Assembly (NCBI GenBank): GCA_015039315.1
Contig: WIDE01000019.1
Location: 341,613 to 405,612 of the forward strand
DNA: 64,000 nt
Direction of reading: 5' to 3'
Origin: Clavulina sp. PMI_390
Taxonomy: Eukaryota > Basidiomycota > Agaricomycetes > Cantharellales > Hydnaceae
A program made the translations under genes and the position numbers. Shown here one piece after another: positions 23,122-33,615 of this stretch (its first letter is position 1; the number at the start of each line of letters is the position of its first letter). The notes under the pieces were generated by a model that was not told the origin of the DNA, made no database searches, and saw nothing but the letters and a program-made list of their open reading frames with translations.

Positions 23122-24471
23122 TTACGCGTTCGAGTCGAACTGAAGCTGGATGATAAGTAATGGCCGCCAAGTATGCAGCTGGCGAACATGTGTTTCAATA
23201 AGCTCAGGAAGCCACGCTTTCCCCTTTGCCGGAACAAGCATCTTTAGTCTTTCCAAACAAGGGAACGATCCCGTCTGCTTGGAAGAAATCAGTTCCGGAT
23301 TCTCGGCCCATCCATTCCTTGTACAATCCTCGTGGAAGGATTGCTCAAGTTCCTTCAATACTTTGGGCATCTCCTTGCAACCAGAAAACTCGAGCTCTTT
23401 CAATGAGCACAAAGCCGACCAGGGGGGAAGTACATTCACATTGGTGAAGTTACAATCCACAAAATGCAACGTGCGGAGCTGGCGCCAGCGAGCGAGAGTG
23501 TGAAAGTGAGTGATGTGCTGCAACGCGTCTGATGGTTCTTCAGCATCGAGGCTGAGCGCGAGGGATTCGAGCCTTTCAGAATTTTTGAGTATTAAAGTTG
23601 CGAGCATGAGAGTGTCGGCATGAAGGTGTTCAAGGTTGGGGAAGTTGGGGGAGCCGCTTGGAAGCGGAAATGGGATATCGCCTAATCGGATTTCCAAGGA
23701 TGTGAGCGTATCTCCCCAAGAAGCAAGGTGGGAGATAATATCACTATTTTCCTCCCAATGTGCCAGAAGGTAGAGGGATCGTAGATTGGGGAGTCTGGCC
23801 GCATGGAATAGAGGAAGAGCGACCCCAGGTATGAACCTCGCAGCCTTCACATTCGCCCATTTGTGAAGAGCGATGCCCGAAACGTTTGACTCGTGACCTG
23901 AAAGCTCCTCGAGACACATATCATCGAGGTGAGAGAATATTTCAAGTCTCGGGAGTTCCTCACATTGAAGTCTTCTCCAGATTTCCTGAGGAAGAAGGGG
24001 TTGGATTGGGTCATAATGGAAGGTGTAGAAAATAGAAGCGATATGGAGAGTTCTGCAGCGATAGAACTGTGGGGAAATAATCTCCCACAGCGTTGGGCCT
24101 TGCCAGTCCTTCGCTGGCTTCTCTAATGGGTCTGAGAGGTGGATAGAAAGAGGAGCAGAACCTGACCGTTGAAGAAACAAGATGTTCCACTTAAACTCTG
24201 CAACATTCTCCACGCTTCTCCCGTCGTGGGTGAACAGGATCGTGGTCCAGAAGGAAGGAGAGTTCAGCACCAGTCGACGCCAGTCGCTACAAATTGCTGC
24301 AACGACACTTAGCAAACGACGGGCCCTACGTCTGGAAACTGCACCCCTATCTTCGACAACGAGCTCAAGAATAGGAAGGATAAGCTCGGGCGGGAGTCGC
24401 CTCGCTAGACTCCATAGTGTAGGAGGAACGTTTGCCTCAGCGTAGACTTCGTTCGAGCCTTCTTCAGGCAT
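23122..24471 (-). CDS. F-box protein
   Basis: A single open exon. I chose the ATG at 24471 (MPEEGSNEV), giving 449 residues; the frame stays open further upstream but without an ATG. An F-box-like segment lies near the N-terminus: LARRLPPELILPILELVVED, followed by CSDWRRLVLNSPSFWTTI, the usual start of basidiomycete F-box proteins. Such proteins bind Skp1 through the F-box and present targets to an SCF ubiquitin ligase. The remainder contains irregular Leu-rich repeats (LRSLYLLAHW, LTSLEIRLGD, LRTLHFVDCN, LKELEFSGC), a likely substrate-binding surface. It is a paralogue of the gene at 27624-28892, sharing the W-Q-G-P-T-[LM]-W block. The target is unknown. The gene converges on the C2-like gene ending at 22985. 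Confidence 0.8.
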   Translation of the reverse strand: MPEEGSNEVYAEANVPPTLWSLARRLPPELILPILELVVEDRGAVSRRRARRLLSVVAAICSDWRRLVLNSPSFWTTILFTHDGRSVENVAEFKWNILFLQRSGSAPLSIHLSDPLEKPAKDWQGPTLWEIISPQFYRCRTLHIASIFYTFHYDPIQPLLPQEIWRRLQCEELPRLEIFSHLDDMCLEELSGHESNVSGIALHKWANVKAARFIPGVALPLFHAARLPNLRSLYLLAHWEENSDIISHLASWGDTLTSLEIRLGDIPFPLPSGSPNFPNLEHLHADTLMLATLILKNSERLESLALSLDAEEPSDALQHITHFHTLARWRQLRTLHFVDCNFTNVNVLPPWSALCSLKELEFSGCKEMPKVLKELEQSFHEDCTRNGWAENPELISSKQTGSFPCLERLKMLVPAKGKAWLPELIETHVRQLHTWRPLLIIQLQFDSNA

Positions 24472-24818
24472 CGCTGACCTGGATGCGGGTGCCGTACGGA
24501 AACGCTTCGATGTCGCTGGGAAGCGGCCTATTATGCTATGCGACAGGATCTCAATGTGAGTTCGGTGCAGCGACTTGCGACTTGCGTAGTGAACAGCAAC
24601 CTCAGTGGTAACACTTCGCGTGACATTGCAGGAGAGCCATGGAGAAGAACAGTTCAGTATTATTGGCAAGTATATTACGCAGAATTACAGATGCAAAAAG
24701 AACGAGAATGGATATAATGATACAAGAGTAGAAAGGTGCAAATGAGAGGATGGCAGTTCTTTGGTGCAATGAGTGGAGTGAAAAGGTTGAATCAAGCCAT
24801 AATTAGGTTAGGACGGAT

Positions 24819-26848
24819 CTAGTGCATGAGCACTGAGGTGCGTCGGCGAAGGCCACGAAGCTTCGCGAACACAGANNNNNNNNNNNNNNNNNNNNNNNNN
24901 NNNNNNNNNNNNNNNNNNNNNNNNNNNNNNNNNNNNNNNNNNNNNNNNNNNNNNNNNNNNNNNNNNNNNNNNNNNNNNNNNNNNNNNNNNNNNNNNNNNN
25001 NNNNNNNNNNNNNNNNNNNNNNNNNNNNNNNNNNNNNNNNNNNNNNNNNNNNNNNNNNNNNNNNNNNNNNNNNNNNNNNNNNNNNNNNNNNNNNNNNNNN
25101 NNNNNNNNNNNNNNNNNNNNNNNNNNNNNNNNNNNNNNNNNNNNNNNNNNNNNNNNNNNNNNNNNNNNNNNNNNNNNNNNNNNNNNNNNNNNNNNNNNNN
25201 NNNNNNNNNNNNNNNNNNNNNNNNNNNNNNNNNNNNNNNNNNNNNNNNNNNNNNNNNNNNNNNNNNNNNNNNNNNNNNNNNNNNNNNNNNNNNNNNNNNN
25301 NNNNNNNNNNNNNNNNNNNNNNNNNNNNNNNNNNNNNNNNNNNNNNNNNNNNNNNNNNNNNNNNNNNNNNNNNNNNNNNNNNNNNNNNNNNNNNNNNNNN
25401 NNNNNNNNNNNNNNNNNNNNNNNNNNNNNNNNNNNNNNNNNNNNNNNNNNNNNNNNNNNNNNNNNNNNNNNNNNNNNNNNNNNNNNNNNNNNNNNNNNNN
25501 NNNNNNNNNNNNNNNNNNNNNNNNNNNNNNNNNNNNNNNNNNNNNNNNNNNNNNNNNNNNNNNNNNNNNNNNNNNNNNNNNNNNNNNNNNNNNNNNNNNN
25601 NNNNNNNNNNNNNNNNNNNNNNNNNNNNNNNNNNNNNNNNAGGTGCGTCGGGAAAGGGAGTCGGCGGGGGGATGCGGACGAGTGCAGATCAATGTCACCG
25701 AAGAAAGATTATCAGTTAGAAACGATCCTCGGACATAAGGTTTAGTGCGCTGACTCACGATAGGAAGTTGACTGTTCCATCCTCCCAACGTTCATGTCCG
25801 TCAAGGAGGAGACGGCCCATGTTAGGAGCCTAGACCAATTAATTCATCGTCAATTTACGGATCGTCGCATTTGCTTTTCATTTGAACATGACGCACCTGC
25901 ACAACGAGCACAGAGCCTCCGCTGAACCATGGCTTCTGGAGCTTAGTGAGGAACTCCTTCCTGGCCACAAGGCAGCCGATACCAGTGGGGTAGCCAATAA
26001 GCTTGTACAAGCTGATTGCCATGGCATCAACAGAGTTGTTGAGCGATCGGAGGGAAATTGCGGTGGTCGGCGCGAGAGCGGCGGCGTCAAGGAGAGTGTT
26101 GTATCCGTGCGATTTAGCCTCCGCAAGCAAGGACAAGTTACCCTTGAGTCCAGAAAGGTTGGACTGGCCAGTAAGAACAAACAAGCTCTCGGCACCATCT
26201 TCGGGAGCCTTGAAGGTTTGCTTGCCGGGTGCCTCCATAGGCACATATGTCACCTGGGCACCAGCCTTGATGGCGAACTCACGCATACCGTTGACAGAGT
26301 TGTGTGCATCAGTGGGGAGGATGAGTTTGGAGTCAGCACCCCTGGAGTAGGGGTATGCCTCTGCGACAACACGAAGAGCCGTGCTTGCGTTGGTCGTGAT
26401 GATGACATCGTACTCGTTGGGATCAGCATCGAAGAAGTTGAGGATCGCTAGACGAGCGGCATGGGCGTATTTGGATGAAAGCATAGAGCTATAGAGCAAT
26501 CAATAGATTTTATACGTAAGTTTCACTGAACGTATGAACAAAAGTGCGGATCTTGAACCTGGGAGATGCGGAGTGTGGGTTGCCAAATACATTGTTCAGG
26601 AGTTGATCCCTGTGCTCCTTAATCAACGATTCAGGGTACAGACCAGCGCCGGTGTAGTCGAGATAGACACCGCTGTTCTGCAGGCGGGTGAATTCGCGAC
26701 GCCTGAGGTCGTCGACGGCAGATGTCTGAAGGTATGCAGGATGGGAAGCGACGAAGCGTTGAGAGGCTGCTTTGGCAGATTCGGAAGTGCCAAGAGTGAA
26801 AGGAGAGAGCTTGACGGCCTTGCCGGGCTGAGTAGAGGTGGGCGACAT
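24819..26848 (-). CDS. Class V aminotransferase, molybdenum cofactor sulfurase-like (interrupted by assembly gap)
   Basis: PLP-dependent enzyme of the NifS/MOCOS type. Visible exons: 26848-26559, 26488-25897 and 25829-25759, all in phase, about 318 residues; the rest falls in the N gap. Family marks: YLDYTGAGLYPESLIKEH, FGNPHSASPSS, LLDAAALAPT (PLP-contacting Asp) and SLYKLIGYPTG, whose Lys is the expected Schiff-base residue. WEDGTVNFLS also matches the conserved E-D-G-T-x-N-F-L block. Left of the gap, minus-strand frame FAKLRGLRRRTSVLMH-stop (ending 24819) may be the C-terminus. At most about 280 more residues fit, so a MOSC domain as in full MOCOS is unlikely. The reaction could be cysteine desulfuration, but the substrate is not certain for short forms. 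Confidence 0.72.
24876..25640. other. Assembly gap (765 N)
   Basis: All bases are N. The gap lies inside the MOCOS-like gene. The 11-mer AGGTGCGTCGG occurs just left (24836-24846) and immediately right (25641-25651) of it, so the gap edges may be a repeat or an unresolved duplication. Confidence 0.98.
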
Positions 26849-27623
26849 AGTAATGAAGGAGGTGTAGAGTGGAGGAAGTGAAGCAGACGGAGGAGAGTGA
26901 GAGTTCTGGGTTGTAGAGGACGCATGGCGAGGCTGGTTTTATATCGACAAGCATCCTGAAACGTCGGAGTCACGATGATTCAGTCGGAAGGAGGGGTGAT
27001 TCATGCAAAGATGAAAGTGATAGAGGCAGAAACGCTCAATTCATCGACATGGACTGTGAACGTTAGGATCGGAAACGAACCGCGAGAAATTGGTCAGCAG
27101 TAATCCGTTCTAGGCGGAGCCAAACTTGGAGCGCGCACGAGAAATATGGCGACAGGAGTCAAGTTGAAGTTGAGGCAGCCTTGCTTCGAGTTTTGCATTT
27201 TTCTCAAGAAGACACGGCCGAAAGCCCCAGGGAGGCTATCCGGAACGAGGGGCTTGATACTGTGACAGCCGGAGAGTCCACAAGAAAGGTGTGTGTAGCT
27301 GTAGATCCTGTCTCTGAGTGTCATAGCGGGACCCCATCTTCGAGGATGAATCTGCCTGACTCAAACAATCTGTCACCTATGCTCCATGACTCAGCTGAGC
27401 ATAAGAAGTATTTCTCTTTGCTCCAGAATCCTCGGGATGGTCGTTGTCCGTGGGTTCGGGGTGCAGTAACTGGCCGCCTGCCCATGTCCCCGATCCAAAC
27501 ATGCACACATGGTGACCCCACCCTCCCAGGGCGGATGGAGCCTTGACGCGCGAACCCACAAGTGTTAGAATGCTGTTGTTTTGTGGGTGATATAGATGAT
27601 ACATCTGTACTCACTAGTCTACA
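26849..27623. other. Promoter region and 3' flank, no gene recognised
   Basis: Lies between the start of the MOCOS-like gene (minus) and the end of the second F-box gene (minus). Short open frames have no recognisable content and no conserved splice pattern. Confidence 0.45.
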
Positions 27624-28892
27624 TCACGGGTCAAAGTTAGTTTGTATGTCTAACCCAGATCGACAACCCCGTAGCCGGTCCACATAATCCTCGATAATAT
27701 CACGAACCCACTCCTTTCCCTCCAGGGAGATTTTCATCACCAAGGAGCTCAAGTTGGGGAAAACTACCTTATTCTCCGGCGTTTGGTTCTGCAACACTCG
27801 AACCATGTCGTCCAGAACCATGTGCACTCCAGTGCATTCAGTGAATTCGAGCCTTTCAAGCAATTGTAGTGCCTGCCAGAGCTCTGGGACATCGACAACG
27901 AGGAAGTTACACTTGATGAAGTGAAGAGTGCGCAAGTGATTCGCCCAACTGGGGGGCCCGGAGAGCTTCATTGTTTGCGAAGCTTCGAGCCATTCTTGTT
28001 TGGTCATCGTGACAGCCAGTGAGCTTAGAGCTTCAGTCCCGCGGGTAAGAAGGGTAACGAGTGGGAGGCTGTCTGCCTGGAGATGAAGGAGGTTTGGGAG
28101 GAAGAGTGTGGTGGTTACAAGCCTGAGATAATTGAAGGTGCCATGAAACTTTATAGATAGTGACGTGAGGGTGGATGCCCACCGATAGAGTTGCCAGATT
28201 GCTTTAACTCTGTTGATCGGACCGGCTTCGAGGTTGAGTGATTGAAGGCGAGGTAGTTTGGGGATTGGAGCCGAGAAGCTACAGTTTGTGAACGATGCAG
28301 TGTCGACATCTTCCCATACAGGGAGGGGGTTAGGCCCCACACCGTACCCATATAGGTGAGTCTCTGTTGGATCAGCAAGTTGGTCATGAATGATCTCACG
28401 GAGCTCGGGAAACGGCTCAGAAGAGAGATGTTTCCACAATTGAGGAGGAGAAAGTGGCGACAATGGGACCTTATGTGTATAGGAAATAGAGAGGGACCGG
28501 CAGCGATGAAAGTGAGGGCGAAGGATGTCCCACATCGTTGGCCCCTGCCATTCATCAATTGGGATGTCTGATGGTTCATGGAAACATATGAAGAGAGGAG
28601 CAGCCTTGGAGCGTTGGAGGAGAATCGGATTATATTCGAATTGAGGGACATTGTTCCTGTTCTCATCCGAACCGTCGAAGATGATCGAGGTCCAGAATTG
28701 GGAGGATTCGAGCACCAGTTGACGCCAACTGCTTCGAATACAGGCGAGAACTCTGAGAACAAGACGCGACCTCTCTTTAGAGTGAGGACTAATCGGTTCA
28801 AAAACGAGTTGGAAAATCTCCAGGATGAGTTCTGGTGGAAACGTGTCAATGGAAACACATGAGCTCAAGGTAGTACGCTCTGGTCCAGCCAT
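27624..28892 (-). CDS. F-box protein, paralogue of the gene at 23122-24471
   Basis: Single open exon; ATG at 28892 (MAGPERTTLSS) gives 422 residues. The F-box-like segment is IDTFPPELILEIFQLVFEPI, followed by CIRSSWRQLVLESSQFWTSI. The block DEWQGPTMWDILRPHFHRCR corresponds to DWQGPTLWEIISPQFYRCR in the other F-box gene, so the two derive from one ancestor. The remaining part has degenerate Leu-rich repeats (LQSLNLEAG, LTSLSIKFHG, LRTLHFIKCN, LERLEFTECT). Expected to act as an SCF substrate receptor; target unknown. Its start is 180 bp from the divergently transcribed SEH1 gene. Confidence 0.8.
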   Translation of the reverse strand: MAGPERTTLSSCVSIDTFPPELILEIFQLVFEPISPHSKERSRLVLRVLACIRSSWRQLVLESSQFWTSIIFDGSDENRNNVPQFEYNPILLQRSKAAPLFICFHEPSDIPIDEWQGPTMWDILRPHFHRCRSLSISYTHKVPLSPLSPPQLWKHLSSEPFPELREIIHDQLADPTETHLYGYGVGPNPLPVWEDVDTASFTNCSFSAPIPKLPRLQSLNLEAGPINRVKAIWQLYRWASTLTSLSIKFHGTFNYLRLVTTTLFLPNLLHLQADSLPLVTLLTRGTEALSSLAVTMTKQEWLEASQTMKLSGPPSWANHLRTLHFIKCNFLVVDVPELWQALQLLERLEFTECTGVHMVLDDMVRVLQNQTPENKVVFPNLSSLVMKISLEGKEWVRDIIEDYVDRLRGCRSGLDIQTNFDP

Positions 28893-29072
28893 CGTCACCC
28901 GCACAGCGAGGCCTAAAGGGGATTTCGAGGCGGCTTGAAGTTACTGTACGCAGTTAGTGAGCAATTTAGTGTCTCGAGGAGCTTTTTCCCCTGGACTCTC
29001 GTTGGGGGTTGGAGCAACGTTCGGTTTGTCTATGTTGTGGGCCGTGGACGTTCCTCTCCCTCGACAGCAACA
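28893..29072. promoter_or_regulatory. Shared divergent promoter (180 bp)
   Basis: Separates the start codons of the F-box gene (minus, 28892) and SEH1 (plus, 29073). No specific motif was identified. Confidence 0.45.
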
Positions 29073-30586
29073 ATGCAGGCCTCAATCCTTCCACTCGGCC
29101 AACAAGAAACTATTTCAGACTGCGCGTTCGATTTTTACGGGCTGAGACTTGCTTCGTGTGGTCTCGATGCGAAGTACGTCCTTGAACTCTATTACTCTAG
29201 CTGGGGACCCAAACACACACCCTGGCTCTGGTTTCTAACTCACTTTCCGTTTTTCCGCCTTGCTATCCAGGATTCGATTGTTTAGACTCGATGAGTCTAC
29301 TGGCGAATGGACCTCTGAGACAGAGTGGAGGGCGCATGATGCCCCCATATCACGCGTGGCTTGGGCACACCCCGAACAAGGGAATGTGATCGCTTCAAGC
29401 TCGTTCGATCGTACAGTCAAAATATGGCAAGAAGCCGAACGAACCGCGGCATCACCGGCTCCAAGGTGGATAGAGAGAGCAGTCTTAACGGAGGCTAGGG
29501 GGAGTGTCCGAGATCTCGCGTTCGCTGACTCGCGGAATGGATTCAAGTTGGTTCGTCTATGTTCTCTTCGTATATCCCCGTTATCCTCATGGTTCACTGA
29601 TACCTGGAAATTCACACTGAATCAATCTATGCACTGATCAGGCGACTATTTCTGCTGATTCTATGCTTAGAGTGTACGAGTGTGTAGAGATCTACAATGT
29701 TTCTGCGTGGACCATGACAGAAGAGCTTGATGTTTCCACTTTTGGCGGCACCACTCCATCTCTTACCCCAGCTGTCATTCCTACTCCTGGGTTAGAGAAT
29801 GGGTCTCCTAGTTCGAGCGATGGCATCCTCGGTCGCCCAGCGACGCCATCACTTACTCACGCATCAAGACTCGCGGCGAGCGCGGGTAGTCGAGAGGCAG
29901 AAAGTGGCTGGTGCCTTTCATGGTGCAAGGAGAGGTCTTATGATATTCTTGCAGTATCTTCGGGCACCACTCCTACAGTCAAAGTTCGTCTGAGTTTGTA
30001 TTCAAGCTTTATGGATCCCGAACTAACTATATTATCTTCAACGTATCCTGCAGATTATTTCTCTTCAATCTCCACCCGCTCGCCCTGTTCTCCTAGCTTC
30101 CCTCGATCATCGTCCACCGGAAAGAATGCCGCCCCAGGCTATTACGTCCATATCCTGGGCCCCAATGTCCGGGAGGTCATACCACCTGATCGCCACGGGA
30201 AGCCGCGACGCCCAGGTTCGAGTTTGGAAGCTCAAGGTGAATGCACCGACAACCAGCATCGTGGATGATGAGAGGGAAAGGGAGAAAGAGAAATGGACTG
30301 CTGCACTAGTTGGGGAGTTTGGGGACCACAAGTGAGTGTCACGAGCTTCTTTCATCCATCTATCCATTATATTAGTATCAGTCCTGACACTAAGAATCCT
30401 CATAGATCGGCTGTAGGTCGGGTTGAGTGGAACGTCACCGGAACCGTCCTGTCTTCTGCTGGGGACGACGGTCAGATTCGATTTTGGAAAGCATTGTCAA
30501 ATGTGTGGCGAAAGATTGGTTCGTTCAACACTCATCACCTCGTCGACAACGACGCTACAGGGGATGAAGATACCATGATGGGATAG
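29073..30586 (+). CDS. SEH1: Nucleoporin SEH1 (WD40)
   Basis: Five exons in phase: 29073-29173, 29271-29550, 29642-29983, 30054-30331 and 30406-30586, giving 393 residues. Seh1 is a beta-propeller subunit of the nuclear pore Y-complex (Nup84 complex) and of the SEA/GATOR2 complex that regulates TORC1 at the vacuole. The order of repeats fits Seh1: ISDCAFDFYGLRLASCGLDA, then ISRVAWAHPEQGNVIASSSF-DRTVKIW, SVRDLAFADSRNGFKLATIS, HLIATGSRDAQVRVWKLK and VGRVEWNVTGTVLSSAGDDG. A Ser/Thr/Pro-rich insert (about 140-190) lies after VEIYNVSAWTMTEELDV, inside the propeller, as is common in fungal Seh1. Confidence in the family is high; Sec13 is the main alternative and fits less well. Confidence 0.85.
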
Positions 30587-30743
30587 TAGGGGCTCCCACT
30601 CATCTTCATTTACCTTATGTATGTCGCTAGCGCAAATATCAAAACTATTCCAGTGGTATCTTGGCAGGAATTATAAGCATCTACACTATGGGTACACTAC
30701 AGTAGACGAGGTATTACAAGTTCTAGGTCAATTGAGCATGTCG

Positions 30744-32384
30744 TCATGAAGCAGAAGGGATAGTTGCAAACTTGGTGCACATCAACACTGTTATTTCAAC
30801 TCGTTTACCTACATCTCCGGTTGGCTCGGAGTTCTCGTCACTCGGTGCTGGATCCTGATCAGGAGAGATTACGGGCACGATAATCTCATGCCACGGCTCC
30901 CAAACATGCACTTCTGCACCCTCCACAATTCCTTCTCGCCCACAGATATTCCTACCAGCTGGTCTCCCACTAGTATACGCTGGAAGCGCGAAAAGGACAA
31001 AGCCTATATCTCCTGCGCTCAGTGGGCTAATAGAAGAGGCTGTCTGCGGCGGTGTAGCTGCCGCTTTGATTTCATCGTCATCTTCACCCTCGTCGTCGGA
31101 AGATAAGCTGAAATTGGGTCGAGGTATAGCGGACGTGCGAGCTGGCTTAGTAGGCCGCGAACGCGCAGAAAGAATCGCGCATTTAGCTACGACGTGACCG
31201 CCCATCTCTTTGCCTCGGGGTAGCGTCGTCTCGCATATTTCCATAACGCGGAACTTGACGTGAGGTGTTTCAATCGCAGAACGGTTTCGCTTTTGCGTTT
31301 TACTCAAAGTGGCTGCTGGCTGGGAGGTGATGGGGCCGTAGTGTAGCATCTCAGTTCGCCACATGGAATGTTCCATATTGGTTTTTTGAAAGAGGGAGTC
31401 TGCACGCTCGGCTAGGCCATTGCTGGATCAAGCGGGTGGCGATATGAGCATTATGCTAGAACAACCTGAAACGGGTACATACCGTATGAGGCCCTGTCCG
31501 TTTCTCCCTGAGCGGTCACGCTTCGTTGGGCTAAGCTCCAAGCCACGCGCTAACTCGGGGTTGACACTAGATGCATGCTGGTGTGCTCGAATGGATGCAA
31601 GGTCTGGGGTGGGTAGTTGGGTTACGGGCTTCGTAGGCGGCAGGAATGGCTTCACTTTCAAAGGAGTGAGAGATCTATCCAAATTAATAAGGCGACTCGA
31701 TGGAGTGATCTCAGGTTTGGCGATTTTCTCTGCAGATCTTGATGGTAATTGGGGAGTGGCGCGGCTGATTGGTGTGACGGGCGGCCCAGGGACTGGTCCA
31801 AGTTTTCTAGGAGTGGTAGGTGGCTTTGATAATGGGAAATCTAGTACGGCTGTTGGATGAGCAGCAGGGACACGAAGCTTGCTGATAGCAGTGAATGGAC
31901 TGGGCACATCCACCCCTGGTTTGCGAGTAGGAGTGACGGGGACAGAGAGGCGCTTGACATCTTTTCTCTTGGATGTAGGGCCAAACAGTTCTTTCGCTGG
32001 ATCGGAAGTCCTTGGACGTGGGCGAGAACTGCTCATAATAGTTTTGTCCCCAGTCCGCGTCGATTCACTAGTTTTGGCATTTGACGCCGCTAGGCGCTCG
32101 AATCGTTTGAGCTCCTGCGATATGGAGACGCTTGGGGCGGCTTTTGGAGGCTTGGAGGCACTAATGGTATGGATTTTGGTGAATAGAGTTGAAAATGCTT
32201 CCGTCGCATCATACCAAGGCTTACGATGGAGAGTTCACATGTTGATGAAGGTTGGTGGTATCGAAATCGGAGTGGAAATCGAAGGGATCATTGCGCTTTC
32301 TTTTCCCTAGAGGCTTCATCAATAAATTAGCAAGTGACGAGGACCATGGTCAGTGATGGTGAACCAACTCACACTCTCAGTCAT
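30744..32384 (-). CDS. Unrecognised protein: disordered N-terminus, compact C-terminal domain
   Basis: I do not recognise this gene. It is assembled as a small first exon (32384-32375, ATGACTGAGA) followed by an exon reading RKRNDPFDFHSDFDTTN. A further exon to 31483 has the basic Ser/Pro-rich segment SQELKRFERLAASNAKT and many SP/TP sites (LSVPVTPTRKPG, LELSPTKRD). The last exon is 31422-30744. The last 210 residues look folded: PHVKFRVMEICETTLPRGKE, an acidic loop (SSDDEGEDDDE), then IGFVLFALPAYTSGRPAGRN and VEGAEVHVWEPWHEIIVPVI. The alternation of short strands and the V-W-x-P-W-H-E block could be an OB-type fold. Nuclear chromatin or cell-cycle roles are possible but unproven. The first splice (donor GTGTGA) is the weakest part. 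It shares a 68-bp promoter with the gene at 32453. Confidence 0.62.
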
Positions 32385-32452
32385 TAGTTGTGGGGTGTTG
32401 GCGGTTGTGAGCACCGGACGCGTCGACACAAATACCAATATCACTCAACACA
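32385..32452. promoter_or_regulatory. Very short divergent promoter (68 bp)
   Basis: Start codons of the unrecognised genes at 32384 (minus) and 32453 (plus) are only 68 bp apart, so 5' leaders and core promoters must overlap. Depends on both start choices. Confidence 0.5.
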
Positions 32453-33302
32453 ATGGATCCCGAGTGGCTCGAGTCTACACAACTTTCGAACGACAGCGAA
32501 GACGGGTATGAATGAAAACAGATATAAATCACGCGGAGATAAATCTTTCCCGTAGTCCTTTGGCATATTTCGAGCTTATCAAAAAGATCCAAGGTAACGC
32601 CGATCGCTGGAGCCGCATTGCTCAACTGACGCGTCGATTTCGCGTATTGTCGCAGCTGACAAAGCCAAAAAGAAGAGACAGCAAGAATCTCAATTTCTCA
32701 GTAATGCTCGCAAGAATCTGACCCATTCTGTGCGACACACTGTCAGAATGGTCGCGATCGTATTGCTGCTAAATCCCCGCCGTTGTGATAGGTTACAAAC
32801 ACCGCGCTCAAGCTCAACGGTGTGGTCGTGGATCTGTGAGTGTATTAAAGCAACGCCTCATGCCCTATATCCTTACCAAGTAAGAATGATGCCTGTACTA
32901 GTGAGAATGCGTTCGAACCAATGCTCGCTGAATATGGCGAGATCGAAGATCGCATCTGCGAAGTTTGGAAGGAGCTCCTGGATGAGCACGAACACTTCAT
33001 TGTACGTTCTCTCTACAGCCTGATCAAGTCCGCGAAGACAACGATTTCCGGTCATAACTCAACGAAATCTGTGATCAGAGCTTATGCGATGCCAATCAAG
33101 CTGCTTTCACACTTGCTCAAGAACAACGCGAGGAGCGCCACGACGCGGCTCTTCGCTCCATAAAATCTGCTTGTAAAGGTCCGTCCTTTCAATGATCGCT
33201 AGCTCAAGTGCTCCGGTGATTCTCAGTTCATCATCATCATCAGAAATGAAGCGCGCTGCAGAGCATATCGACCCCAAGCTTATCAACGCCGCTAATTCTT
33301 AA
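32453..33302 (+). CDS. Small helical protein (162 aa), seven exons, unrecognised
   Basis: Found by joining short exons in phase, since no single frame is long: 32453-32505, 32556-32593, 32656-32750, 32792-32835, 32902-33001, 33079-33178 and 33244-33302. All junctions are GT-AG and phases close to 489 nt (162 residues plus stop). The protein starts MDPEWLESTQLSNDSEDG and looks almost entirely helical and charged: YFELIKKIQADKAKKKRQQ, then FEPMLAEYGEIEDRICEVWK-ELLDEHEHF, and QEQREERHDAALRSIKSACK. It ends HIDPKLINAANS. This composition fits a small coiled-coil subunit of a complex (kinetochore, meiotic or vesicle tether types are all possible). No family was recognised. Divergent from the gene ending at 30744. 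Confidence 0.6.
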
Positions 33303-33615
33303 TAGCTGCTCACTTTCTCAGCAAAAAACCCTGCCCAGGCTGCGAGCGTGCCGAAATTGAACTTTCTTTCGACTCCTTTATTCTGCTATCGTCGCTTTTT
33401 GTGCTTTCACACTCACCTTCAATCAAACTCTCCGATCACTCTCTAATAACGAATATTCACACAGCGAAACCCCGCTTTTTGTACCGCATATAATCAATAA
33501 CCCGGTATATTCTATAGCATCTAGCTCTAGTATAATATCCAAAAAACAAGCAAGCACTCCACGAGAGATTACCTCGGCCAAGAAAATGAGCTCTGAACAT
33601 TACCGAAACCATAGA
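33303..33615. other. Convergent 3' flank region
   Basis: About 310 bp of A/T-rich sequence between the small helical gene and the acid phosphatase, with several poly-A-signal-like stretches. No gene. Confidence 0.45.

Noticed and set aside
24808..25788. Long open frames running through the N gap
   Set aside because: The length comes from N being read as open. Only the short flanking parts carry real sequence; the minus-strand flanks were used for the MOCOS-like gene in a different, spliced frame.
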